Shown here in pieces: positions 10,424 through 18,689 of a DNA stretch of 64,000 nucleotides (within the stretch, counting starts at the first letter, position 1; each line of letters starts with the position of its first letter). This DNA comes from Nostoc sp. ATCC 43529 (GTDB lineage: Bacteria > Cyanobacteriota > Cyanobacteriia > Cyanobacteriales > Nostocaceae): the NCBI GenBank assembly GCA_003326205.1, contig LWTK01000011.1:124001-188000 (forward strand). Reading direction: 5' to 3'. A program made the position numbers and the translations under genes. The notes below the pieces were generated by a model, which saw nothing but the letters and a program-made list of their open reading frames with translations, was not told the origin of the DNA and made no database searches.

Positions 10424-10450
10424 GGTTAGTGGTTAATAAAACCACTAACC
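10424..10450 (+). terminator. Candidate terminator hairpin after tal
   Basis: GGTTAGTGGT and ACCACTAACC form a perfect 10-base stem with a TAATAAA loop, 19 bases after the tal stop. No T-run follows, so it may instead be a repeat or an RNA-stabilising hairpin. Confidence 0.4.
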
Positions 10451-10452
10451 AG

Positions 10453-10588
10453 TTAATTGGCGTTGCATAAAATCAGTATGATTCTTGTGGGGTGGGCATC
10501 CATAACCGCCCGAAAATAAAAGGGACGGGTAAGACACCCATCCTACAAAACCATCAAAATCATCCCGCAAATATGCAACGCCAATTAA
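10453..10588. repeat. 136-bp MITE-like element with perfect 17-bp terminal inverted repeats
   Basis: The ends TTAATTGGCGTTGCATA and TATGCAACGCCAATTAA are perfect inverted repeats. Inside lies a second imperfect inverted pair (GTGGGGTGGGCATC against GACACCCATCCTAC), as if one palindromic element had inserted into another. No transposase is encoded. Confidence 0.75.
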
Positions 10589-10614
10589 TTAGTTAATTCG
10601 TTACTTATCTGAGA

Positions 10615-11058
10615 TTAATACCATTGACGCCTGTATTCTCGTTGCCGCCTAAATTCCCGTCGTCTTAACTGCTGCTGCCGAATATTTTGATATCTTCTGA
10701 AACGGTCGCCTCGTCTGATTATTCGAGTTCGTCCGTAAGGGTCGCGTCGAATTATTTGATATCGTCCAGGCTGGCGTCGTCGAATTATTCGAGTTCGTCC
10801 ATAAGGGTCGCGTCGGATTATTTGATATCTTCCCAATCCCAAAGGCTGCCGCCGTCGGATTACTCGATATCGTCCTGACCGCCGTTGAGCAATTAAAAGC
10901 TCTCCTTTTCGCTCTCCAATTAGGTTAGCCTCTGACGCCGCACTTTGTTCATTAATACCATTACTTAGAGAAATATCTTTCGCTTGTGCTAATGAAGGCG
11001 GATACACAAAGGCAAATAGCAATAGTGCTATCGAGGATAGCTTCCTGAAACCTTTCAT
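10615..11058 (-). CDS. Secreted Arg/Tyr-rich basic repeat protein
   Basis: The 147-residue protein starts at the ATG at 11058 and has a signal peptide (LSSIALLLFAFVYPPSLAQA). After a short linker, residues about 58-147 are very basic and built from repeats of the type GRYQIIRRDPYGRTRIIRR. There are two near-identical copies and degenerate flanking ones, ending RREFRRQREYRRQWY. No enzyme motif is visible. The positive charge suggests binding to acidic polysaccharide, DNA or the outer envelope, but that is inference. Convergent with tal. Confidence 0.65.
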   Translation of the reverse strand: MKGFRKLSSIALLLFAFVYPPSLAQAKDISLSNGINEQSAASEANLIGERKGELLIAQRRSGRYRVIRRRQPLGLGRYQIIRRDPYGRTRIIRRRQPGRYQIIRRDPYGRTRIIRRGDRFRRYQNIRQQQLRRREFRRQREYRRQWY

Positions 11059-11313
11059 GTTTTTGCTTCTCTAAATTTTCGCTTATAGCTTTATTAAAAC
11101 ACTTTAAAATCAGCAATTATCGTTCATACAGCTTTTTTTAAACTCAATTTGGTATGAAATTCTGTATAAAAATTTCATTCTTATGAATGATTGTAAATAA
11201 GAACAAACTGTGCAATTGATTGTATGGCAGCGATCGCTTGTATTTGATACCAGCAATAATTACTAGAATTTAAATGTAATATTTTCTCGAAAATACCTAA
11301 TCAAAAGTCATTT

Positions 11314-13458
11314 TTACGGTGTTAAAAAATCTAAATGTTCGCCAGATATAAGTTGCATTTCTTTAAGAACACCTTGCATTTTTAACTGTCCTTTATCTAA
11401 AAGAACGATAAAATCCGCACGGAGAATAACTCTAGGGCGATGGCTGATTATAATTGTGGTTTTGCCTTCTCGATGATGTAAAAGTTTATCTAAAACTTGT
11501 GATTCTAATATTGGGTCTAATGCACTAGTAGATTCATCTAAAATTAGTATTGGTGGCTCTGTAACTATTGCTCTGGCTAAGGCTAATCTCTGCTTTTGCC
11601 CGCCGGAAATATTGACGCCAAATTCACCTAATACAGTTTGGTAATTATCTGGTAAATCACAAATGAATTCGTCAGCGCCGGCAATTTGGCAAGCCCGAAC
11701 TATTTGTTCAAATGTGGCCTGAGGATGGCTGAAGCGAAAGTTTTCTAAAATTGAGCGACTCCAAAAATGGGGTTCTTGGGGGACTAATACTACCTGCTGT
11801 CGTCGGCATTCTAAAGATAAATCTTTCTGGTTATAAATACCAAAACGAATATTACCCGATTCCAACGGATATAAACTGGCTATCAATTTAGCTAAAGTGC
11901 TTTTTCCACAGCCAGATTTACCAATCAGTGCTGTAACTTTTCCTCCGGGAATAGTTAGGGAAAAGTCTTGTAATAAGTCTGCTCTACCTGTATGGTGAAA
12001 ATCGAGCTTATTACAAATAATCTCAGCATTACCAGAAATTACTGCCCAAGGTTTCTTTTCTTCATTTTCGTCTTCTGGGGTACTTTCAATTACTTCAGTA
12101 ATTCGTTGAGTTGCAGTTTGAACTCTGGCAAATTCATCTACAAAACCAATGATTGTAGTAATGAATATATTAAAATTAGCATTCATCGCGTTAAATGCTA
12201 ACAGTTGACCGATGCTTAATTCTTGGCTAATAACTAGGCTACTACCAAACCAGAGTATGGCAAGATTTCCAAAACCAGAAACTAATCCGGAAAACACATT
12301 ATTAATAATGCCAATTTGAACAGTACTAAAAGTCAGATAAGCCAGATTCCCAAAACGGCTTTGAATTTCCTCCCAAGCTTGGGGAGCCGCATTAGCAGTT
12401 TTCACGGTAAGTATGCCTTTGAAAATCTCTACTAGCATTCCTTGATTTTCAGCTTGGGTAACCATAAGGTTACGGATTTTTTGGCGTAAACTCGGCAGAA
12501 AGATGATAGTCGATAAAGACATGAGTAAAGCGACTAACACCGATAAGCCTAGTAATTTTGGGCTATAAAATACCATAAAAGCTAGCGAAATCGCCGCCAC
12601 AAAAAGCCTACTAGGAAGGGCGATAACGACTTGGGAAACCATTTGATTTATTTCTTGAATATCTCGAAGACGGCTGACAATTTCGCCACTACGACGTGCT
12701 TCATAGTAAGTCAGAGGAAGACGCAAAATTTGTCTGCCAAATTCTAGAGTGAGTCCTAATTCTAGGCGTTGAGCAAAGTGGGCAATCAAATTAGATTGTA
12801 CGAGTGTTAGCGTACTATTAAAAATATTTATCGCTATTACACCAATAGCAACTGTAGTTAAAAGTTGGGTATCTCCTCTAACTAATACATCGTCTGTGAG
12901 AATTTGAATTAAAAAAGGACTTGCCAGGGAAAATATTCCCATAGCCAAGTTAATTAAAATTGCTTCAATTAAAATATGGCGATAAGGTAAAACTCGCGCT
13001 AAAAAGCGACCAAAGCCTCTAATTTTATCTGATTCTTGCTGATAAAAACGGATTTCATCGGGCAATAACAGTAACATTACATAATTTGCCCAACCTATAG
13101 TTAATTCTTCAGGAGTGAGATAGCGAATGCCACTGCTAGGATCGGCAATTACATATTTTTTACCTTTTTTTCCATATAAAACTACCCAGTGGTAACCTTT
13201 CCAGTGGATGATGGCGGGGAGGGGTGCTTCATGAAGTTTTTCAATTAGTTGTGGCGTAGCTCTAACTGGACGAGCATTAAATCCAAGACTTTGGGCACCG
13301 CGTTTCAAACCTACAAGAGTTGTACCTTGCGCCCCCGTACCAACAGCTTCCCGAACACGAGCGATCGCCAAATTACGTCCGTAATATTTAGCTATACTGG
13401 CAATACACGCTGCCCCACAGTCTTCTTCAGTATGTTGCAGCACGATTTGATATTTCAT
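11314..13458 (-). CDS. Peptidase-containing ABC exporter (C39 peptidase, TMD, NBD)
   Basis: The 714-residue protein is a full PCAT. Residues 1-135 are a C39 cysteine peptidase with EEDCGAACIASIAKYYG (Cys), IIHWKGYHWVVLYG (His) and ADPSSG (Asp). Residues about 160-440 contain the six-helix membrane domain. The nucleotide-binding domain has Walker A GKSGCGKST, the signature NISGGQKQRLALARA, Walker B ILILDESTSALD and the H-loop IIISHRP. Such proteins cut leaders after Gly-Gly and export the core peptide. It is divergent from the precursor gene at 13750, which has a GG leader, and an HlyD adaptor follows at 17064, so this is the likely protease-exporter for the microviridin product. Confidence 0.92.
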   Translation of the reverse strand: MKYQIVLQHTEEDCGAACIASIAKYYGRNLAIARVREAVGTGAQGTTLVGLKRGAQSLGFNARPVRATPQLIEKLHEAPLPAIIHWKGYHWVVLYGKKGKKYVIADPSSGIRYLTPEELTIGWANYVMLLLLPDEIRFYQQESDKIRGFGRFLARVLPYRHILIEAILINLAMGIFSLASPFLIQILTDDVLVRGDTQLLTTVAIGVIAINIFNSTLTLVQSNLIAHFAQRLELGLTLEFGRQILRLPLTYYEARRSGEIVSRLRDIQEINQMVSQVVIALPSRLFVAAISLAFMVFYSPKLLGLSVLVALLMSLSTIIFLPSLRQKIRNLMVTQAENQGMLVEIFKGILTVKTANAAPQAWEEIQSRFGNLAYLTFSTVQIGIINNVFSGLVSGFGNLAILWFGSSLVISQELSIGQLLAFNAMNANFNIFITTIIGFVDEFARVQTATQRITEVIESTPEDENEEKKPWAVISGNAEIICNKLDFHHTGRADLLQDFSLTIPGGKVTALIGKSGCGKSTLAKLIASLYPLESGNIRFGIYNQKDLSLECRRQQVVLVPQEPHFWSRSILENFRFSHPQATFEQIVRACQIAGADEFICDLPDNYQTVLGEFGVNISGGQKQRLALARAIVTEPPILILDESTSALDPILESQVLDKLLHHREGKTTIIISHRPRVILRADFIVLLDKGQLKMQGVLKEMQLISGEHLDFLTP

Positions 13459-13749
13459 TGTTTCTATAGCACTCCTGTTTTGGGAAGTATTAATTATTTC
13501 TTGCTTGTTGCTTGAGATATAGGTTATTTTTTCAGGTAATCAAATTTTGTATGCCTCAGATTGTTCCTTAGTAAAGGAAGATTGCTCTTTTAGTCAGAAC
13601 GAATTGTGAAATTTACCAACAAGCGAAGAGGTATTTTTATCTAAGGTTAAAAACAATTTAAGAATAAATTATTACTTGCTGTTTTCTAAACTATGTAATA
13701 ACATGGACGCGAGTGTAAATTTATCTTTAGTTTACCGTAAGACAAAATT

Positions 13750-13995
13750 ATGCCTGAAAACAAACCAGAAGAACCAAATTCACAAGCAGTACCGTTCTTT
13801 GCGCGATTTTTAGAAGGGCAAAGCTTTGAGGACTTATCTGATGAAGAATCAGAAGCAATTAGCGGTGGTTCTCATCATGTAACCAAGAAGAAGGACGATG
13901 AAATTTTGGTCACTCAGAAGTTCCCATCTGATAGTGATGAGTACGTTACTTTGAAGTATCCTTCAGATGGCGATGACGAGTTCCCCACAGAATAA
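13750..13995 (+). CDS. mdnA: Microviridin-type graspetide precursor with two cores
   Basis: The 81-residue peptide has the ligase-binding leader helix PFFARFLEGQ at residues 15-24 and a double-glycine site (AISGG, 39-40) for C39 cleavage. Two core motifs follow: T55-Q-K-F-P-S-D-S-D-E64 and T67-L-K-Y-P-S-D-G-D-D-E77, ending FPTE. In microviridins the Thr and Ser hydroxyls form esters with downstream Asp/Glu and the Lys forms an amide, giving a caged serine-protease inhibitor. Each core here has all donor and acceptor positions, though with Asp-rich ends and without the usual W after PSD. Core 2 (TLKYPSD) resembles microviridin B. The two ATP-grasp ligases follow directly. Confidence 0.92.
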   Translation: MPENKPEEPNSQAVPFFARFLEGQSFEDLSDEESEAISGGSHHVTKKKDDEILVTQKFPSDSDEYVTLKYPSDGDDEFPTE

Positions 13996-14064
13996 CTGTT
14001 TACCTTAGATTACGATACAGATACAATTTTGAAAAATTATCGCAAAAGAATACTGCTAGCTTTG

Positions 14065-14085
14065 CCAACTCCATTTAGGGGTTGG
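14065..14085 (+). terminator. Candidate attenuator hairpin between precursor and ligases
   Basis: CCAACTCC and GGGGTTGG form an 8-base stem (one T-G wobble) with an ATTTA loop, 70 bases after the precursor stop and before the first ligase. It is followed by TTTCCCATTT. Partial termination here would give more precursor than ligase mRNA, a usual arrangement in RiPP loci. Confidence 0.4.
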
Positions 14086-14175
14086 TTTCCCATTTAAACT
14101 AAGTTTACTTTTTTATACTTTGCTTCCTTAATAATTGAGAATAGGGAAAATAAAAAAACCGAATCAAGATATTTT

Positions 14176-15180
14176 ATGCACCTTGAGCGTGATGTAGTTT
14201 TATTAATTACCCACAGTGGTGATTACTTCACAATAGATAGAGTTGCTGAAGCTGTATCAAAAAGAGGCGCACAGCCATTTCGCCTTGATACAGATAAGTT
14301 TCCCATCGCAATTAAAATCGAGGCTAATTTAAGTAACTTTGGCAATAATCATATACTGAAATATGGTGAAAACTCCTTCAACACCGAGCAAGTACAAGCA
14401 GTATGGATGCGGCGCATCTGGCAACCCGATTTAGGTAAAGAATTGGCTCCACAATTTCAAGCAGCTTGTTCTAAAGAATCACTCGCTGTTTTGGATGGCT
14501 TTTGGGACAGCCTCAGAACAGCCAAATGGGTGGATGATTTACAGTGCATTAGTGCAGCAGAAAATAAGTTACGTCAACTGCGAATTGCATCAGAAGTAGG
14601 TCTTATTATCCCTCGGACTCTCGTTACTAACAACCCTCAAGAAGCACGAGAGTTTTTTCACCAAGTTAACAAAAAAATGATTACCAAGCTGCTCAGGCCT
14701 CTTTCTTATGGTATGCAAGCCTCATCTTTTTTTATGTACACCAGCGTCGTTAAAGAAGAAGATTTAGCTGATGCTGAAACACTGCGTTATTGTCCAGCAG
14801 TATTTCAAGAACAAATTCCCAAACAATTAGAATTACGCGCAATTTATGTAAATGGTAAGCTTTTTGTTGGGGCGTTAGATGCATCTGAATATGCAACATC
14901 TACCCAAGATTGGCGACGAGGAAAAAAAGAAGCTTTAATTTGGCAACCATATCAATTACCCGATCAATTAATCCGTTGTCTAGATGCTTTTATGGCAAAA
15001 TTTGGATTGCTTTTTGGTGCATTTGATTTTATTAAAACGCCATCAGCTGAATATGTGTTTTTAGAAATTAATCCTACAGGAGAATGGGGAATGCTGGAGA
15101 GAGATTTGGACTACCCTATTGCAGAGGCGATCGCTGATACACTACTTTCAACAAATCCTAAGTTTAAGACTCTTTCTTAA
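14176..15180 (+). CDS. mdnB: Graspetide ATP-grasp ligase, MdnB-like (lactam-forming)
   Basis: The 334-residue protein opens LERDVVLLITHSGDYFTIDRV, the N-terminal signature I associate with MdnB. Family features include RLDTDKFP, WMRRIWQPD, AAENKLRQLRIASEVGLIIPRTLVTNNP, and the ATP-grasp metal/ATP segment EYVFLEINPTGEWGMLERDL. MdnB makes the final Lys-to-Glu/Asp amide after MdnC has made the esters. It follows the precursor by 180 bases. Assignment to MdnB rather than MdnC is by sequence recall. Confidence 0.88.
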   Translation: MHLERDVVLLITHSGDYFTIDRVAEAVSKRGAQPFRLDTDKFPIAIKIEANLSNFGNNHILKYGENSFNTEQVQAVWMRRIWQPDLGKELAPQFQAACSKESLAVLDGFWDSLRTAKWVDDLQCISAAENKLRQLRIASEVGLIIPRTLVTNNPQEAREFFHQVNKKMITKLLRPLSYGMQASSFFMYTSVVKEEDLADAETLRYCPAVFQEQIPKQLELRAIYVNGKLFVGALDASEYATSTQDWRRGKKEALIWQPYQLPDQLIRCLDAFMAKFGLLFGAFDFIKTPSAEYVFLEINPTGEWGMLERDLDYPIAEAIADTLLSTNPKFKTLS

Positions 15181-15287
15181 AAATTAAAAACTAGCTGACA
15201 GACTTTAGAAATTTAGGGGCTTGTTAATTTTGAATACTTCGACAAGCTCAGTACAAGTTTTGACTTTTGAATTCGGAGCGAAGCGAC

Positions 15288-16262
15288 GTGACTGTTTTAA
15301 TCATTACTCACAGCCAAGACAACGAAAGTATTCCTCTAGTTATTCAAGCAATTGAAGCCCAAGGAGCAAAAGCATTTCGTTTTGACACAGACCGATTTCC
15401 GACAGAAATACAGTTAGATGTTTATTATGGAAAAACTGAAAAAGTTACTCTTAGTGTCGATGACCAAACATTAGATTTAAATGAGGTGTCAGCAGTTTGG
15501 TATCGACGCATTGCTATTGGATCGAGAATTCCCGATTCGATGGATAAACAACTCAGGCAAGCTTCATTAAAAGAATCTCGCGTCACCATTGAGGGAATGA
15601 TTGCCAGTATCAAAGGTTTTCATCTCGACCCTCTGCCAAATATTCGTCGAGCCGAAAATAAGCAATTGCAATTACAAATAGCACGAAAAGTTGGTTTAGA
15701 TACCCCACAGACATTAACTACAAATAATCCCTTAGCGGTGAAACAATTTGCCCAAGAGTGTCAGCAGGGAATAATTACTAAAATGCTCTCTTCCTTTGCT
15801 ATTTATGACGAACAAGGGCGAGAAAAAGTTGTGTTTACAAATCCAATTTCATCTGAGGATTTAGACAATCTTGATGACTTACGTTTTTGCCCAATGACAT
15901 TTCAAGAGAAAATTCCCAAAGCATTAGAGTTGCGGACAATTATTGTAGGTAAACGCGTGCTGACAGCTGCGGTGAATTCTCAAGCTTTGGATAAAGCGCG
16001 TTACGATTGGCGTAAACAAGGAATTGCCTTACTTGATGCTTGGGAAACATACACTTTGCCTGAAGATGTTGAACAGAAACTGCTCAAACTCATGGCAGAA
16101 TTACACTTGAATTATGGCGCTATTGATATTATTTTGGCACCCGATAATCGGTATGTATTTCTTGAGGTTAACCCAGTTGGCGAGTTCTTTTGGCTGGAAC
16201 GCTGTCCTGGCTTACCGATTTCACAAGCGATCGCAAATATTTTACAAAATTCGGCTAATTAA
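15288..16262 (+). CDS. mdnC: Graspetide ATP-grasp ligase, MdnC-like (ester-forming)
   Basis: The GTG at 15288 is preferred over the TTG at 15267 because GGAG lies 10 bases upstream and the protein then begins MTVLIITHSQDNESIPLV, as I recall for MdnC. The 324-residue enzyme has RFDTDRFPTE, VWYRRI, RAENKQLQLQIARKVGL, CPMTFQEKIPKALELRTIIVG and the C-terminal ATP-grasp segment YVFLEVNPVGEFFWLERC. MdnC uses ATP to activate Asp/Glu side chains and form the two lactones on the Thr and Ser of the core. With MdnB it completes the modification set; no GNAT acetyltransferase (MdnD) is seen nearby. Confidence 0.88.
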   Translation: MTVLIITHSQDNESIPLVIQAIEAQGAKAFRFDTDRFPTEIQLDVYYGKTEKVTLSVDDQTLDLNEVSAVWYRRIAIGSRIPDSMDKQLRQASLKESRVTIEGMIASIKGFHLDPLPNIRRAENKQLQLQIARKVGLDTPQTLTTNNPLAVKQFAQECQQGIITKMLSSFAIYDEQGREKVVFTNPISSEDLDNLDDLRFCPMTFQEKIPKALELRTIIVGKRVLTAAVNSQALDKARYDWRKQGIALLDAWETYTLPEDVEQKLLKLMAELHLNYGAIDIILAPDNRYVFLEVNPVGEFFWLERCPGLPISQAIANILQNSAN

Positions 16263-16294
16263 CTAAACTAATTTGCATAAATCATTTAATTTAA

Positions 16295-16594
16295 ATGCAC
16301 GTTATTAGTCGCAGGATTTTACGGGATTTTTGTCAGGTACACACAGATGCCTGTGATGCGCTTTATGATTGGTATAGGGTGGCAACTAAAGCTGAATGGA
16401 AAAATCTAGTTGAAGTTCAGGCTGTTTATCCGAAAACAGAAGCTGTCGGTAACTTCACTGTATTTAATATCAAAGGAAATAACTACCGTTTAATTGTCGA
16501 TCTTGTTTACGAAACTCAAAGAATCTATATTAAATATGTCCTGACTCACGCTGAATATGATAAGGATAAATGGAAGAATGACCCATATTTTTAA
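16295..16594 (+). CDS. higB: HigB-type toxin (RelE-like mRNA interferase)
   Basis: The 99-residue protein (MHVISRRILRDFCQVHTDACDALYDWYRVATKAEW) matches the HigB family: WKNLVEVQAVYPKTEAVG, FNIKGNNYRLIVDLVYETQRIYIKYVLTHAEYDKDKWK. HigB toxins cut mRNA at the ribosome and are neutralised by the downstream HigA. The antitoxin start overlaps its end, as in most higBA operons. It sits oddly between the microviridin ligases and the HlyD gene. Confidence 0.88.
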   Translation: MHVISRRILRDFCQVHTDACDALYDWYRVATKAEWKNLVEVQAVYPKTEAVGNFTVFNIKGNNYRLIVDLVYETQRIYIKYVLTHAEYDKDKWKNDPYF

Positions 16595-16976
16595 TCCTCA
16601 ATCTTATGGTAAATTGTTGGCCGAGTATCAGCCAAAAATAATTACCACGGAAGAAGAAAACGAACAGGCGATCGCACTCGCATTAAACTTGGAACATCGT
16701 CCCAATCTTACACCAGAAGAAGAAATGCTATTGGAACTGTTGGTAACGTTAATTGAGAAGTTTGAAGAAACCAATTATCCAATTCCCAAAGGTACACCCA
16801 ATTCGATGTTAATGCATCTCATGGACGCAGCTAATATTACTCCAGAAGTATTAGCTGAGATAGTTGGTTCATTAGAAGTTGCCTTGCAAATTGTCAATGG
16901 CGATCGCACTATCAATCAATCAGAAGCAGAAGCGCTTGCCAACTATTTTCATGTGGATATAAGTTTATTCACTTAG
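16578..16976 (+). CDS. higA: HigA-type antitoxin
   Basis: Starting at the ATG at 16578 (an earlier in-frame ATG at 16557 is possible), the protein has 132 residues. The N-terminal part (TTEEENEQAIALALNLEHRPNLTPEEEMLLELLVTLIEKFE) is the usual acidic helical region of the HigA family. The C-terminal part (ITPEVLAEIVGSLEVALQIVNGDRTINQSEAEALANYFHVDISLF) is a helix-turn-helix. It overlaps higB by 17 bases. It should bind the toxin and repress the pair. Confidence 0.88.
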   Translation: MTHIFNPQSYGKLLAEYQPKIITTEEENEQAIALALNLEHRPNLTPEEEMLLELLVTLIEKFEETNYPIPKGTPNSMLMHLMDAANITPEVLAEIVGSLEVALQIVNGDRTINQSEAEALANYFHVDISLFT

Positions 16977-17063
16977 CCGATTTTCACATAATATAATATG
17001 CTGAATTCTGACTCCTGAATTATGAATTCTTCTTAATCAAACTAAAAAATATTGAATTCAAAA

Positions 17064-18575
17064 ATGGCTGATGCAAACTTACCTTCACCTGGTATTTCTT
17101 ACCCTAATGCAGAGGGAGTAACTAATCCAGATTCCCTGCGCCTAGCTAATCCTAATGAATTCTTGCCGCCTATTAGTAATTGGACAACTATCGGGGGCAT
17201 AGTTCTCCTTACCATCTTTGCTGCTAGCATTATTTTGGCAAGCATTCTGAAATATAAAATTACAGTCAAAGTTCCGGCGAATGTTCGCCCTGCTGGAGAA
17301 CTGCGCTTAGTACAAGCAGCAACGGAAGGAACGATTAAAAGTATTGCCGTGCAGCCAAATCAGGCAGTGAAAAAAGGAGATGTTATAGCCTTGGTAGACG
17401 ATAATCGTCTTCAGACTCAAAAAAACCAACTGCAAACGAATATTCGCCAAGCAAAACTGCAATTATCTCAAATTGATGCCCAAATTTTAGCGTTAGATGG
17501 GCAAATAATAGCAGAAAGCGATCGCACCAGCAGAGTTATCGCCTCGGCTAAAGCTGAACTCAATCGCAGTCAACGCGATATCCAAGACAGGCGAACCACC
17601 TCAATTGCCGAAGTTAGGGAAGCGAAAGCAAATTTAAGCCAAGCTAACAAAGAATTACAAAAAACTCAAACGCAGTTAAAATCAACAATAGCGAATTTAA
17701 AATCTAGCGATGCTTCCTTAAGAGCAGCAAAAGCAAAGCGAGACAGATATCAACCTTTACTCAAAACCGGCTCAATTTCTCAAGATCAATTTCAAGAAGT
17801 ACAGCTAGCTGTCGAACAACAAGAACAACTCTTAGAATCCCAAAAAGCTAGTGTAGAACAACAACAACAAGCAATTCAACAACAACAACAAGCAGTAGAA
17901 GCAGCCACAGCTAGATTACAAGGGGCGTTTGTTAATCTCAATCCTAGCGATGCTAATGTGGCAATTTCTCAGGAAAAAATTGCTGCTGAAAGTGCTACAG
18001 GTAAAGTCAGCTTGGGAAAATTAAGTCAAGAACGAGAGCAATTATTACAACAAAAAGTAGAAATTCAAAAACAATTGAGTCGGGATGAACAAGAATTACA
18101 ACAAACTCTTCGAGACATTGCAAATACAGTCATTCGTGCTTCAGCATCTGGTATTATTCAAGAGCTAAATTTGCGTAACCCTTCTCAAGTGTTGCGTTCT
18201 GGTGATACTGTCGCTCAAATTTCTCCCAATGATTCACCATTAATAATTAAAGCATTAGTACAATCTCAAGATATTCGTAAAGTAGAAACAGGACAAGAAG
18301 TACAAATGCGAGTTTCTGGTTGTTCTTATACTGAATATGGAACTTTAAAAGGTAAAGTCAGTGCTATTTCTCCAGATGCAATTGCATCTCAAAATCAAGA
18401 TAAAAATGCTGCTAATTATGAAGTAACTATTCGACCAGAAAAGCTAGTATTAAGTATAGGCGATCGCCACTGTACAATTCAATCTGGTATGGAAGGCAGA
18501 GCAGATATTATTTCTTCTCAAGAAACAGTATTACAATTTATTTTGAGAAAGGCAAGATTTATTACAGATATTTAA
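17064..18575 (+). CDS. HlyD-family membrane fusion protein
   Basis: The ATG at 17064 gives 503 residues; an in-frame TTG 12 bases earlier is less likely. One transmembrane segment (about residues 44-66) is followed by a barrel/lipoyl half (PAGELRLVQAATEGTIKSIAVQPNQAVKKGDVIALVDD). A long Gln-rich coiled coil (about 115-355) and the second lipoyl half and beta-barrel (IRASASGIIQELNLRNPSQVLRSGDTVAQISP) come next. Such adaptors link a cytoplasmic-membrane ABC exporter to a TolC-type outer-membrane channel. The nearby C39 exporter is the likely partner, so microviridin would be secreted across both membranes. Confidence 0.9.
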   Translation: MADANLPSPGISYPNAEGVTNPDSLRLANPNEFLPPISNWTTIGGIVLLTIFAASIILASILKYKITVKVPANVRPAGELRLVQAATEGTIKSIAVQPNQAVKKGDVIALVDDNRLQTQKNQLQTNIRQAKLQLSQIDAQILALDGQIIAESDRTSRVIASAKAELNRSQRDIQDRRTTSIAEVREAKANLSQANKELQKTQTQLKSTIANLKSSDASLRAAKAKRDRYQPLLKTGSISQDQFQEVQLAVEQQEQLLESQKASVEQQQQAIQQQQQAVEAATARLQGAFVNLNPSDANVAISQEKIAAESATGKVSLGKLSQEREQLLQQKVEIQKQLSRDEQELQQTLRDIANTVIRASASGIIQELNLRNPSQVLRSGDTVAQISPNDSPLIIKALVQSQDIRKVETGQEVQMRVSGCSYTEYGTLKGKVSAISPDAIASQNQDKNAANYEVTIRPEKLVLSIGDRHCTIQSGMEGRADIISSQETVLQFILRKARFITDI

Positions 18576-18620
18576 GTAGTCGCGCAACATTCATGGAGAG
18601 GGGAATCCCCCACTGATTGC

Positions 18621-18654
18621 ATTCTGAATTCTGAATTCTGAATTCTGAGTTCTG
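18621..18654. repeat. Tandem ATTCTGA heptamers
   Basis: Consecutive copies of ATTCTGA (GAATTCT on either strand) fill this stretch. The same heptamer is tandem at 25755-25787 and about 34885-34911. Confidence 0.85.
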
Positions 18655-18689
18655 TTTTAAGCCTATTGCCTATTGCCCACTATACCAAA

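Noticed and set aside
16557..16577. HigA start at the ATG at 16557
   Set aside because: It adds seven residues not expected for the family and deepens the overlap; 16578 was preferred, though not proven.
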